Assembly: GCF_004114915.1 (NCBI RefSeq)
Contig: NZ_CP022220.1
Location: forward strand, 62,001-126,000
Direction: 5' to 3'
From: Bradyrhizobium guangxiense
Lineage (GTDB): Bacteria; Pseudomonadota; Alphaproteobacteria; Rhizobiales; Xanthobacteraceae
Length of the DNA: 64,000 nucleotides
The translations under genes and the position numbers were made by a program. The notes under the pieces are model-generated. The model saw only the letters and a program-made list of their open reading frames with translations, had not been told where the DNA came from and did no database searches. Shown one piece after another: positions 36,841 through 45,870 of the stretch. How positions within the stretch are numbered: the first letter of the stretch is position 1; every line of letters starts with the position of its first letter.

Positions 36841-38705
36841 CCGAGCAGGTCTGTGATGTTCCGGCTTCAGGGCACAGCCACGCTCTGTCGCGCTTTGGTC
36901 TCGGTGCCATCGCCGAGATCATGGTGGCGATCGCGCTGGCGTTGCAGCTGGCCATCACGCTGCTCTCCGTGCTGATTCGCGAGGTGACGCCGTTCTCCAT
37001 CCTGTCGGTGGACGAAACCGCAAAATTGTCGCTGAGCGTGATTGCCTTCATGGGCGGCGCCATCGCCTATCGGCGCGCCGAACATGCCTCGATCGAGGTC
37101 ATCACAAAGCGTTTGACCCCGCACTGGCGACAGGTCCTGGGCTGCGTGGTCGACCTTGGGGTGCTGGTGACGGCGATATCCATCCTCCGGGGCAGCGCCT
37201 CGCTGTTCATGGTCCGTCTCGACGAGCATCTGCCGATCACGGGTTGGCCGACCGCCACCCTGGTCGTGCCGCTCGGGCTCGGGCTGCTGCTGATCGCCCT
37301 GACCGCCGCCGAGCGGCTCTTGGCAAAGCGCGGGCGACCGCTCCTGGTCGCGCTTGCCGCCGCTACCGTGCTTGCCGGCTGCCTGTTCGCCGATGCCAGC
37401 CTCTTCACACAGACTTTCAGCTCGCGATATTCGCTGGTGGCGCTCTTGATCGTGCTGTTCGCCATGATCGGCATCGGCATGCCGATCGGCTTCGCACTGA
37501 TGGCGGGCTCGCTGATCTACCTCCTGGCCAACGACATTCCACTGGTCGCGATCGCGCAGAGCATGATCGACGCCAACAGCAACTTCATCCTGCTGGCGTT
37601 ACCGTTCTTCATCCTCGCCGGCGGTATCATGGATCAGGGCGGAATCAGCGTGCGCTTCGTGCGCTTTGCGATGTCGCTGGTCGGCCATTTCCGTGGCGGT
37701 CTGCTCCAGGTGGTGGTGATCACGACCTATCTCGTGTCGGGTATCTCCGGATCGAAAGCGGCCGACGTGGTCGCCGTAGGATCCGTCATGCGGCGAGAGC
37801 TTGAAAGAACGGGCTACAAGCCCCAGGAATCCGCCGCGGCGCTGGCGGCATCGGCCGCAATGTCCGAGACGATCCCGCCGAGCATCGCGATGCTGATCCT
37901 CGGAACGGTGACACCGGTTTCGATCGGCACGCTGTTCGTCGCCGGTCTGATACCCGCGGCAGTGATTGCCGTGATGCTCATGCTGCTGATCTATGTTTCC
38001 GCCCGCAACAGCGGTTTGTCCGCCAATCCCAAAGCGACCGCCGGAGAGCGAGCCAGGGCCGGCACGGACGCGTTGCTGCCGCTCGGCATGCCGGTCATCA
38101 TGATCCTCGGCATCAAGTTCGGCTTCGCCACACCGACCGAAGTGTCCTCGATCGCCGTGCTGTATGGGCTTGTCCTCGCATCCGTGTTCTATCGCGCGCT
38201 CACGCTCAGGGCATGCGCCAGAATCCTGATTGAAGCCGGACGGCTGACAGGGATGGTTCTGTTCATCGTCGCGGCCGCGGGCGCATTCGGCTGGGTGTTG
38301 ACCGCCGCCGGGCTGAACGCGCATCTGAGCCAGGTCGTCGCGCTGCTCGGCAACAGCAAGTTGCTGTTTCTCCTGGGTTCGATCGCCCTGATCATCATCG
38401 TCGGGGCCTTGCTGGAGGGGTTGCCGGCGATCATCATCCTCGCACCCGTCCTGATGCCGATCGCCAATCAACTCGGCATCGATTCCATTCATTATGCGAT
38501 GGTAATCATCCTGTCGATCGGCGTAGGCGTCTTCATGCCGCCTGTCGGCATCGGCTTCTATATCGCTTGCGCTGTCGTACGCGCGGACATCGACCAGGCG
38601 TCGCGATCGATGGTGCCGTACCTCGTTGTGCTCTGTCTCGGCGTGCTGCTCATCGCCTATGTCCCCTGGTTTACGCACGCGCTGCCAAATCTGATCGGGA
38701 AGTGA
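36837..38705 (+). CDS. TRAP transporter fused small and large permease (DctQM)
   Basis: This is the inner-membrane part of the importer as one polypeptide of 622 residues. Residues about 15-175 form the four-helix DctQ part (LALQLAITLLSVLIREVTPF, GGAIAYRRAEHASIEVIT). The rest is DctM with about 12 helices and signatures GMPIGFALMAGSLIYLL, LPFFILAGGIMDQGGIS, SGSKAADVVAVGSVM, and a C-terminal ILSIGVGVFMPPVGIGFYIAC. Start overlaps the binding-protein stop (ATGA). Confidence 0.92.
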   Translation: MTEQVCDVPASGHSHALSRFGLGAIAEIMVAIALALQLAITLLSVLIREVTPFSILSVDETAKLSLSVIAFMGGAIAYRRAEHASIEVITKRLTPHWRQVLGCVVDLGVLVTAISILRGSASLFMVRLDEHLPITGWPTATLVVPLGLGLLLIALTAAERLLAKRGRPLLVALAAATVLAGCLFADASLFTQTFSSRYSLVALLIVLFAMIGIGMPIGFALMAGSLIYLLANDIPLVAIAQSMIDANSNFILLALPFFILAGGIMDQGGISVRFVRFAMSLVGHFRGGLLQVVVITTYLVSGISGSKAADVVAVGSVMRRELERTGYKPQESAAALAASAAMSETIPPSIAMLILGTVTPVSIGTLFVAGLIPAAVIAVMLMLLIYVSARNSGLSANPKATAGERARAGTDALLPLGMPVIMILGIKFGFATPTEVSSIAVLYGLVLASVFYRALTLRACARILIEAGRLTGMVLFIVAAAGAFGWVLTAAGLNAHLSQVVALLGNSKLLFLLGSIALIIIVGALLEGLPAIIILAPVLMPIANQLGIDSIHYAMVIILSIGVGVFMPPVGIGFYIACAVVRADIDQASRSMVPYLVVLCLGVLLIAYVPWFTHALPNLIGK

Positions 38706-38742
38706 GGCTCCGGACCGTCTGCCGCGGTCGAAGGTCTCGACG

Positions 38743-39609
38743 ATGTCGTGCCAAGAAGAAAGAAGAACGGTGACCCGGAGTTCTCAAGCAAGTTTCAAGA
38801 CCATGCCGGGACGGACCGATACCCATTTCCATGTCTTCGGCCCGGAGGCCCGATATCCCTATCGGACCGAGCTGACCTACGCGCCGCCTGCTGCAACACC
38901 CGCAGCCTATATGGCGTTGGCCGAGCGGCTTTGCATCGATCGTGCCGTCATCGTCCAGGCCAGCGTCTATGGATCGGATAACAGCCGGCAGCTCGATGCG
39001 ATGCGCGAAATCGCAGGCGTGGAAACACGTGCAGTTGTCGTCGTCGATCCCGATGTCTCGGACGAAGAACTCGACGAGCTACACCACAAGGGCGCGAGAG
39101 GCGTGAGGTTCATTGCGACCCGGCCAGGCAGCTTGCCGCTCGCACAGCTGGAGCGAATTGCATCCCGGATTCGGCGATGGGGCTGGCATGTCGCGCTGAT
39201 GCTCGACGGTCGCTCCATCGTCGCGCTTGAGGACCGGCTGCAAAAATTGCCGTGCCCCTTCGTGATCGATCACCTGGCCGATCCCGACGCCCAAAAGGGA
39301 ACGGAACAACCTGCTTTTCAGGCTCTCCTTCGGCTGCTCCGATCGGGCAATTGCTGGACGAAGATTTCGGCGCCGTATCACATGAATACCGCTGCACCGG
39401 CTTATGACGAGCTCGAGCCGCTCGTCGAAGCCTTATTGGCTGAGGCACCGGATCGTCTGCTGTGGGCGACCGACTGGCCGCATGCCGCAACGCATGGACC
39501 GACCCCTGACGCGACAGATCTCCTTTCGGCGCTTTATTCGTGGTGCGACGAAACCGTCCTGACCAAGATCATGGTTCGAAATCCGGCGGCTCTGTACGGA
39601 TTTGGCTGA
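38743..39609 (+). CDS. Amidohydrolase family 2 protein (LigI-like lactone hydrolase)
   Basis: This is a TIM-barrel metal hydrolase (PF04909), 288 residues from the ATG at 38743; GTG 38770 and ATG 38803 are alternatives. Landmarks are DTHFHVFGPEARYPY (metal HxH), AVIVQASVYGSDN, GARGVRFIATRPG, FVIDHLADPD and LLWATDWPHAATHGPTPD with the catalytic Asp. The nearest known functions are 2-pyrone-4,6-dicarboxylate lactonase (LigI) and related aromatic-pathway hydrolases. The RraA-type aldolase next to it fits the protocatechuate 4,5-cleavage-like route (inference). Confidence 0.85.
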   Translation: MSCQEERRTVTRSSQASFKTMPGRTDTHFHVFGPEARYPYRTELTYAPPAATPAAYMALAERLCIDRAVIVQASVYGSDNSRQLDAMREIAGVETRAVVVVDPDVSDEELDELHHKGARGVRFIATRPGSLPLAQLERIASRIRRWGWHVALMLDGRSIVALEDRLQKLPCPFVIDHLADPDAQKGTEQPAFQALLRLLRSGNCWTKISAPYHMNTAAPAYDELEPLVEALLAEAPDRLLWATDWPHAATHGPTPDATDLLSALYSWCDETVLTKIMVRNPAALYGFG

Positions 39610-39724
39610 TGCAATGCTCGATCATGACCGTTGGCAGATGCGGCTCGTGTGAGCACCCGAGGATGCGGCTCCGGGCAACTTGAAAACCCTTCGTACGTGA
39701 AGAACGCTTACAGAAAGAGGAAAC

Positions 39725-40432
39725 ATGCAGTCCGTCATCTACAAGCGCATTCCGCAATGCCCGGCAGACCTCCTGGCCGAGGTCGCAAAATATCCGGTCT
39801 CCGATTTGCACGAGGCACTCGGCCCGGTCGAGGGGCGCATGCAGCTCATGAGCTCGCGCATGCGGCCGATCGCGCCAGGCCAGCGGATCGCGGGCCAAGC
39901 CGTCACGTCGTATAATTTCCCTGGCGACAACCTCATGATCCATGCCGCCCTCAACGTCGCGCAGCGAGGCCAGGTGCTCGTCCTCGTCAACGGCGGTGGC
40001 GCGCACGGCTCGTTGTGGGGCGACGTGGCCGCGACCTTCGCCAAGCAGAAGGGGATTGCGGGCATCATTGTCGATGGTCCGGCCCGGGATGTCGCTGCGC
40101 TGCGTGAGCTCGGCTCGCTGACCTGGTCGACGTCGATCTCCTCCAGTCATCCCGAAAAGCGCGGCCCCGGCGCGGTGAACGTGCCGATCGTTTGCGACGG
40201 CGTACGTGTGGATCCCGGTGACGTGATCGTCGCCGATGATGACGGGGCGCTCGCGATTCCGCTGCGCTCGCTCGAGCGTGCGGTGAAGGGCGCACGGGAG
40301 CGCAATCGGAAGGAGATCGAGCTGCGCGACCGTCTGAAGACCGGCTCGTCGTTGTTCGAGCTGCTGCAGATGGACAAGAACGTGCAGGCCGCCGGCGCTG
40401 AAATCAGGGATACTCTCTGGATTGACGGCTGA
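39725..40432 (+). CDS. RraA-like aldolase/decarboxylase (4-carboxy-4-hydroxy-2-oxoadipate aldolase type)
   Basis: The 235 residues belong to the RraA-like fold used by class II pyruvate aldolases (LigK/ProA/GalC). Visible are PVSDLHEALGPVEGRMQ, GQRIAGQAVTSYNFPGDNLMIHAALN, GQVLVLVNGGGAHGSLWGDVAATFAKQKGIAGIIVDGPARDV (metal/active-site GDxxA...DG..RD pattern) and VDPGDVIVADDDGALAIP. AGAAAGAGGAAAC precedes the ATG. It probably splits a hydroxy-oxo-diacid into pyruvate and a second product. The last gene of the catabolic operon. Confidence 0.85.
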   Translation: MQSVIYKRIPQCPADLLAEVAKYPVSDLHEALGPVEGRMQLMSSRMRPIAPGQRIAGQAVTSYNFPGDNLMIHAALNVAQRGQVLVLVNGGGAHGSLWGDVAATFAKQKGIAGIIVDGPARDVAALRELGSLTWSTSISSSHPEKRGPGAVNVPIVCDGVRVDPGDVIVADDDGALAIPLRSLERAVKGARERNRKEIELRDRLKTGSSLFELLQMDKNVQAAGAEIRDTLWIDG

Positions 40433-40456
40433 CCGGACGGCGTCCCTGGCGCGAGG

Positions 40457-41323
40457 TCATTTCTTGCGCCGCTTGCCGGTGTCGGCCCGCTCGGCAGAAT
40501 CTTCTGCCGGCGGATATGGGCCGCGATAGCCGAGGATCTGCGAGATCTGTTCGGCGGCCTTGAAGGTCAGCCGCTCGATGTGCTCGCGCGCAAGCAGCAG
40601 GCGCGCGGTAGGGCCGGCGATCGTCACCGAGCAGCTGACGAGGCCGGCCTCGTCAAAACAGGGGCTCGCGATGCCGGTGGCGCCATCAATTATACCATTA
40701 GCGTCGACAACGACGCCGCGGTGACGGATTTCGGGGAACATGGCGACGAGTTCCTCTTTCGAGGATGTGTCGTCCGTGAACTTTACAAACTTGGTCTGGG
40801 TCAGATACGCCGTCTGAACATTCTCTGGTAGGAATGCCAGCATCGCCTTTCCTGCGGCCGTACAATACAGCGGCCGCCGGTTGCCGATGCGGACCGCAAA
40901 GCGCAGCGGCTTTTCCGATTCGATGACATCGACGTAAGATATCTCGTGGCCCTCCTCGGAGAGGACACCGAGCAGGATCGTCTCCTCGGTCTCTCGTGCG
41001 AGCCGCTCCAGGACGGGACGCGCACATTTCGGGAACGATCGAGCCTGAGCCAGGCTCGCGCCAAGCTTGATCGCTTGATCGCCGAGAATGTAGTGGCCGT
41101 TGTCGCTGCGAGCATATCCCCCGCCTTCGAGCGCGCGCATGAGGCTGAAGACGCTCGTTTTCGGCAGTTTTAGGCGGTCACTGAGCTTTGCCAGCGTAAG
41201 ACCTTCCGGTTCGGCCGCTAACGCCTGCAGGATATCCATCACCCGAAGCGCCGAACGAGGGCCGCTGAAGGCCCGTTCGGTTGTCCTCGCGTTGTTGGAC
41301 ATTTGTTCGTCGTGGCGTTTCAT
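40457..41323 (-). CDS. IclR-family transcriptional regulator
   Basis: This 288-residue regulator is convergent with the aldolase gene. It has an N-terminal winged helix (SALRVMDILQALAAEPEGLTLAKLSDRLKLPKTSVFSLMRALEGGGYA) and a C-terminal GAF-like effector domain (FPKCARPVLERLARETEETILLGVL, YCTAAGKAMLAFLPENVQ, GIIDGATGIASPCFDEAG). IclR proteins commonly sense aromatic acids, and its place at the end of the 30-41 kb cluster suggests it controls it. An in-frame ATG seven codons later is an alternative start. A basic tail (GKRRKK) is unusual. Confidence 0.92.
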   Translation of the reverse strand: MKRHDEQMSNNARTTERAFSGPRSALRVMDILQALAAEPEGLTLAKLSDRLKLPKTSVFSLMRALEGGGYARSDNGHYILGDQAIKLGASLAQARSFPKCARPVLERLARETEETILLGVLSEEGHEISYVDVIESEKPLRFAVRIGNRRPLYCTAAGKAMLAFLPENVQTAYLTQTKFVKFTDDTSSKEELVAMFPEIRHRGVVVDANGIIDGATGIASPCFDEAGLVSCSVTIAGPTARLLLAREHIERLTFKAAEQISQILGYRGPYPPAEDSAERADTGKRRKK

Positions 41324-41984
41324 CGGTTGATCTTACTTTCATTATTCCTGTCATTCGATTAGCCAGAGCGCAAGCAGCCCAAGCGAGCATCAGTTGAGGG
41401 TCCAGATAGACCGTTCTAACAGCTATAGGTTATACTCCACGCAGCCGACCGCGACGCGGCTGGCCGTTGTCTACCCATGTCATCGCCAATGGGGCGGATT
41501 GGGCTCAGGTGCTGAAAGAATATGAAGATCTCCCCAGCCATGCCTCGCTAGGTCCGTTTAATCGGCGTGGAACGAGAAGCGCACGAGCGCAAGCTCCGAC
41601 TGCACGACCCTCGGATGCGTATCGAGGGTCAGAGCCGAGCCACATTGCGGATGAAGCCGTCGGTCCTGTTAGGATGTGAGAGCAGGGCCGGGGGGCTGAA
41701 CGGAAAAAGATCAGTCTTGATAAAACAGCCTTCCCCCTATGCGTAGGCTCTGCCCAGAATTACTTCTGGACTTCACCGGGCGGTTGCCCGGTCCTGGGCC
41801 AGTTCCGCAGCATTCCATGCTTATCCGGGGCGGCCCCGAAAGTCTCACCTTGCATTGAGCTACTTGACCCCGGGGAGGGGACCCCAGCCAACCGGAACTT
41901 CAGTATTTTCGTTTATTTCACTTGTTGCGTTTATTTCGAATATAGCCTACATACAATGCCGTACCGAGGAGAACAACGATTACG
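41324..41984. other. Long intergenic joint with a hairpin at 41775-41792
   Basis: These 661 bases lie between the IclR gene and the antitoxin-like gene. No recognisable gene: the best plus-strand frame (41467-41679) has low-complexity composition after its first 25 codons. A perfect hairpin, ACCGGGC-GGTT-GCCCGGT, occurs at 41775-41792. From about 41890 the sequence turns A/T-rich and probably holds the promoter of the antitoxin gene (TACAAT near 41952). This marks the left border of the accessory mosaic. Confidence 0.5.
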
Positions 41985-42437
41985 ATGCCAGCCTACGCCG
42001 AAGAGCTGGGAGGTACTCGCCTGCCTTCCGCGAGCGAGAAGGCGGCAGCCAACCAGCTTCGTCAAATACTCGCGTCGCATGCGACTGGGGATGCCAAGCT
42101 ACGCGTGCTCGACGATGCTCAAAAGGCTGCTGAGATAACCTTGTCGCCGGCCCTGTCGAGCCTCTTAATGGAATTGCTTCGGCACATCGGCCGCGGCGAT
42201 GCGGTGACCCTTGTGCCTGTGCATGAGATGTTGACCACACAGCAAGCTGCCGACATCCTAAATGTCTCACGTCCGTTTCTGGTTTCTCTGCTAGAGAAGA
42301 ACGAAATTCAGCACGTGACAGTGGGGCGTCATCGCAGGATTAGGGCAGAGGATCTATTCGCCTATAAGCGCACGCGTGATGAGAAGCGAGGCAACGCGCT
42401 TGCGAATCTCGCCGAGCTGGACGCGGAGCATCTGTAA
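41985..42437 (+). CDS. Excisionase-type helix-turn-helix protein, probable antitoxin of a PIN toxin
   Basis: The 150 residues end in an excisionase/MerR-like DNA-binding domain: [54 protein letters not shown] spans about residues 80-135. The N-terminal half is helical and charged. Proteins of this layout are antitoxins for PIN-domain ribonucleases encoded directly downstream, and here a broken PIN gene begins 2 bases after the stop. CGAGGAGAACAACGATTACG supplies the ribosome site. Without its toxin it is probably an orphan repressor. Confidence 0.8.
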   Translation: MPAYAEELGGTRLPSASEKAAANQLRQILASHATGDAKLRVLDDAQKAAEITLSPALSSLLMELLRHIGRGDAVTLVPVHEMLTTQQAADILNVSRPFLVSLLEKNEIQHVTVGRHRRIRAEDLFAYKRTRDEKRGNALANLAELDAEHL

Positions 42438-42439
42438 GC

Positions 42440-42541
42440 TTGTTTGCGAATCGTTTCACCGCATTCGTCGATGCGTGCTCCCTTGCGAGTGCCCTCAAAA
42501 ATAGACTGGCCTCAGGCAGCACAATTTTGATGCAGCTCTGA
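42440..42541 (+). pseudogene. Truncated PIN-domain toxin gene
   Basis: Directly after the antitoxin stop, the frame reads LFANRFTAFVDACSLASALKNRL, the start of a PIN ribonuclease (the first acidic residue in VDACSLxSALK). From about 42500 similarity ends and a stop follows at 42539. The loss point lies just before the conserved repeat at 42520-42577, so the gene was probably cut by the event that brought in the downstream module. No remainder was found elsewhere in the window. Confidence 0.7.
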
Positions 42542-42577
42542 TTTCGGATATTCCAAAATGAAGGTTGTGCAAATCAA
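42520..42577 (+). repeat. Recombination-site-like repeat, copy A
   Basis: These 58 bases align with 47356-47412, with about 46 identities including CACAA, TTTGATGCA, TTCGGATATT and AATGAAGGTT. The core at 42554-42569 (CAAAAT-GAAG-GTTGTG) is an imperfect palindrome whose arms extend outward (ATATTCC/GCAAAT). The organisation, two inverted arms around a short asymmetric spacer, is that of tyrosine-recombinase core sites (inference). Confidence 0.65.
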
Positions 42578-42992
42578 CGAAAGCTGACTGAGATCAATCG
42601 CCTGCGTGTAAAACGACCCGCTGGCTGTCTCCTGCACTCGCGCCACTCTCGGTCTCTGCGCCGAACTAGCGCTATCAAAGGCAGTATTCCCGCGACTGGA
42701 CCACCGATAGATCATCGCTTCCAACTGCCCGCGAAGGTCAATCGAATGCTCTGCGTATTCAGCCCGACTGTGATCGCACCATCGGCTCTGCAGCGTGCGC
42801 GTCCGATACCTCGCCTGCTGAGGGCCCACCAGCCTCTGCTTTAGGGCGGGGAGTGTTGCGCTCCGTCTCCACGGCCTGGTTGCAAAGCAGGACGCGTGTC
42901 TGCAGACCGGAAACCTCAAACCAAGGCATCTTCTATGGAATTGGAAGCACGGTGATTCTGATTTTCGTGGTGAGTCCGGGAGAATGCCGTTC

Positions 42993-43020
42993 GTCAGCTG
43001 ATCGTCAGCCAAGCCGTCTA
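42993..43020 (+). promoter_or_regulatory. tts box (TtsI-dependent type III secretion promoter element)
   Basis: The sequence GTCAGCT-N2-TCG-N2-AGC followed by a C- and TA-containing tail matches the rhizobial tts-box pattern as I recall it. It lies 42 bases upstream of the ATG at 43063. TtsI, activated by the flavonoid/NodD circuit, binds such boxes to switch on secretion genes and effectors during symbiosis. Confidence 0.75.
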
Positions 43021-43062
43021 TCTAATTAGGCTTCACGTTCTCGCCTGGATCGGAGTTAGAAT

Positions 43063-45336
43063 ATGACGGGTATTGGCCGGCCTGGCAAATCGCTCGTTGG
43101 GGCTCCCGGAGCCGACAGCACTTGGGACTCGAGCAGTTTGCGTTCAGAATCGAGTCTCGCCGCTGGGGAGGGCGGCCAATCCTTCTATTCCATCGTGGAG
43201 CGAATGCGCTCTTGGCCTCAGGATAGAGCGGCGTTGGTCGGCAGCCAGCCGCGAACTTCGGATATGGCAGTCCCCATTTCATCGACGGGTGACGAGATCA
43301 AGGCAACAAAGCGACAAATGGAAAGCCTGCTCTCGGAAGTTGGCGCTCGCAGTAAGGCGGCCATGCAAGCGCGGAGCTCGTCAGAGGCACAAGAGCTGAT
43401 CGACAAGCTCATCCAGGTCGGCTCAAAAGTTCTGGAGTACTACGCCAGCCTGCCCCAGCACGAGGCGCGCAGGATTCTGTCTGACGATCAGGCTCGCGGT
43501 CTCCGGGACGAGGTGCTCCATGCGGCGGAGCAATGTAACGCTCTGGCCACCCCGACCATCTACGCCTTGGAGCAGAGCAGGAAAAGTGCAACCGTCGTGC
43601 TCCAACGGATGCTATCCAACACTCCCTCTGACCTACTGAACCGAGCGGTTTCCGGCGTAGCAAACCGCTATGCGGACTGCATGGAGTGGTGGGGAAAGAA
43701 GGCGTTGCGTTCGGAACGGATGCAATGCGTCTGCGCCGCTACTGCTAATTTACCCAATGTAACGGCCCAAAAGCGGCAGGCCGACGAGGCCGCACTGCGG
43801 CTGCACAGCGGTTGGGCACTGCACACCAAGTGCATGCATCTGCAATCGCAGGTCGCTCTCGCACAAATCATGATTGAGCCTCTCGAAAGCACGTTCGACC
43901 CAGCCACGAGGGAAATCCTCATGGCCGAGAACGGACGGGCTCGCCTGCTCGGCACTTTCATCGATGACGTTTTTCCGGCATTCATATCGACAAAGGACGC
44001 AGTTCTACAGAGCCAAGGACGCGCACTCGACGCGGCGCACTGCGCGGTCCTGGAAGGAGTTATGGAGCGGCTTTCTGAATTTGCGTTGGGAGTGCACAAC
44101 CTCGTTTCAAAGCTAAGGGGTCAGGGGACCGGTGACGACCTGCCATTGAAACTGTTGCATCAGATCGTGGAAAGCGCGTGGGTCACTGCACACGACGTTA
44201 TGCGGCTGCTGGATCTACAGCCCAAAACGTCGGCCATCAATTCACCGGCGGTCGAAGCAGGGGCTGCGAAGCCGGCCAACGCTACGCGAGAGGCTGTAGC
44301 GGCCGAAGGCACTTCTGCGCGCAGGAAGGGTAAAGCCAAACGTACACCGAGCACTCTCGCCGGGAGTTCGGCACGCGACGGGACGCAGCTGCAGATCGCT
44401 ACAACCGACAAAGCCACGGCGCCAGCAGCCAAAGTTGTGGTGCTCTCGGATCTGGGTACGAAGAAGCTCGTGAGCGCGGAAGAGGCGCATGCGAGGGCGA
44501 CATCCTCGGCGACGGCACACTTGGCGATCTGGCAGGCCCCGCCATCAATGGAGACGCTGGCGCGCCTACTCGAGCGGTTGGACGCACTTTTGCAGTTTGA
44601 TCTGGCTGGTCAGCAACGGGCCGTCTCGCAAGCCCGCCAAATGAAGCCCGAGGACGCCGACCACGTTGTGGATGCCGTGATCGAGCGCCTGCAGACCCAG
44701 GCCGCCGAAATGCAGGCTTGTGAGGGTTCGCTCGCGGAGCCTGGTCGACGTATCCTACTCACGCCAACGCAAGTGCCCGAGGTGCATGGCAAGCTAGTCC
44801 GACTCAAGATGATGCGGGCCGAGGCGCAGGGGCTCGCCAAGACTTTGGACGAGCGAAGGGCATTGACTAGGATTGAATGCATGAAGACCTACGGCTTTCC
44901 GTCGCAGAAGTACCTTGAACAGTTGCGCGCGGCCGGGGAGTTGGCGCCTGCCGATCTACCGCGCGCGTTAAAGGGCGAGCCAGGGGTGCTGTTTCAGGTT
45001 AAGCTGCAACCCAAGGCGCTGCGCAATGGTGCAATGCCGAGCCCCATGTGGGTTCACATCCATACGAAGCGACCGGTACATACGGGCCAGTTGGCGACGC
45101 TGGATGACGCCGACTTCGCCGCTTGCCACGTCAAGTCCAACGAACAACGCGGCTATAATCAGCAGTGGCAGAACGCCCGGGCGGCGACGGGCTGCGAAAA
45201 CGTCGTGATTCACCGCGGCAAGCTCACGCCTGCGTTCTGTAAGTCCTTGTTGGCCACAGTGCGTAGTGACATCCCACCCTATCGGCTTGCCGAGGCGGAG
45301 CAACTGTCAACGCAGGCCGCTCGACTTGGGATCTAG
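43063..45336 (+). CDS. Candidate type III secreted effector (XopP/HLK-like)
   Basis: The 757 residues have no signal peptide or membrane segment. The first 60 are rich in Ser, Gly and Ala, as in type III secretion signals. Residues about 70-420 are mostly helical. A disordered Ala/Thr/Lys linker (about 405-470, with KGKAKRT) follows. A second helical part ends in a distinctive C-terminus: FQVKLQPKALRNGAMPSPMWVHIHT, ACHVKSNEQRGYNQQWQNA, NVVIHRGKLTPAFCKSLL. That ending recalls, from memory, the XopP/RipH effectors of plant pathogens. A tts box just upstream supports symbiotic secretion. Family naming is tentative. Confidence 0.65.
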   Translation: MTGIGRPGKSLVGAPGADSTWDSSSLRSESSLAAGEGGQSFYSIVERMRSWPQDRAALVGSQPRTSDMAVPISSTGDEIKATKRQMESLLSEVGARSKAAMQARSSSEAQELIDKLIQVGSKVLEYYASLPQHEARRILSDDQARGLRDEVLHAAEQCNALATPTIYALEQSRKSATVVLQRMLSNTPSDLLNRAVSGVANRYADCMEWWGKKALRSERMQCVCAATANLPNVTAQKRQADEAALRLHSGWALHTKCMHLQSQVALAQIMIEPLESTFDPATREILMAENGRARLLGTFIDDVFPAFISTKDAVLQSQGRALDAAHCAVLEGVMERLSEFALGVHNLVSKLRGQGTGDDLPLKLLHQIVESAWVTAHDVMRLLDLQPKTSAINSPAVEAGAAKPANATREAVAAEGTSARRKGKAKRTPSTLAGSSARDGTQLQIATTDKATAPAAKVVVLSDLGTKKLVSAEEAHARATSSATAHLAIWQAPPSMETLARLLERLDALLQFDLAGQQRAVSQARQMKPEDADHVVDAVIERLQTQAAEMQACEGSLAEPGRRILLTPTQVPEVHGKLVRLKMMRAEAQGLAKTLDERRALTRIECMKTYGFPSQKYLEQLRAAGELAPADLPRALKGEPGVLFQVKLQPKALRNGAMPSPMWVHIHTKRPVHTGQLATLDDADFAACHVKSNEQRGYNQQWQNARAATGCENVVIHRGKLTPAFCKSLLATVRSDIPPYRLAEAEQLSTQAARLGI

Positions 45337-45608
45337 GGGCTTTAACGGTAGAGTACCGAGTGGCGACATCATTGGTCAGACCAGGAAATCCGAAGCCAGT
45401 GGGCCGTAATCGGGGTCGTGGGCCTACAAGCTGGCCGGCGACAGCTTGCGCGCGACTGTCCGGTCTGGCCGCAGCGATTGGAAGGAGACAAACTGAGCGT
45501 CGGGCGCACCCTTTCGCCGACGCGGACGATCAGCCCGCGTAAGTAGGTCAGGCAGGCTTTGTTGCAGCGAGTCGCCAGCGCGATGTTTCGACAGGAGATT
45601 TGGTACAA

Positions 45609-45821
45609 GTGTTGCAGGTACGAGGTGAGGTCTTCGATGCGGAAATTCTTTCGGTGTTGGGAAAGATCTATGATGAAGCGGTGGCGGCGCTGCCTGCAAG
45701 TATGCGAACTCCCGTCAATCGAACAGAGCTTGCCAAGCTGGTACTTAGGCGCACGGCCGCTGGTGAGGCCGAACTGGCTCTCCTAAGAAGGCTAACGGTG
45801 GCTATTGCGCCAGTCGCTTAG
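45609..45821 (+). CDS. Small conserved-looking protein of unknown function
   Basis: From the GTG at 45609 it is 70 residues (a TTG nine bases earlier is possible); AGGAGA lies 11 bases upstream. It reads as a compact helical protein (VFDAEILSVLGKIYDEAVAAL, then TELAKLVLRRTAAGEAELALLRRLTVA), a pattern I associate with small hypothetical proteins of Bradyrhizobium accessory DNA. No function can be assigned. It stands between the effector gene and transposon debris. Confidence 0.5.
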   Translation: MLQVRGEVFDAEILSVLGKIYDEAVAALPASMRTPVNRTELAKLVLRRTAAGEAELALLRRLTVAIAPVA

Positions 45822-45870
45822 GCGAGCAGCGGTTGAATGCCTCTACTTGAATTCCAGAACTATAACCGCG

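Noticed and set aside
42573..42590. GTCAGCTTTCG on the minus strand near repeat A
   Set aside because: Resembles half a tts box but the second half does not fit, and no gene lies downstream on that strand.
42512..43012. Minus-strand open frame of 166 codons
   Set aside because: It spans repeat A and the tts box, has no recognisable domain, and lacks a ribosome site.
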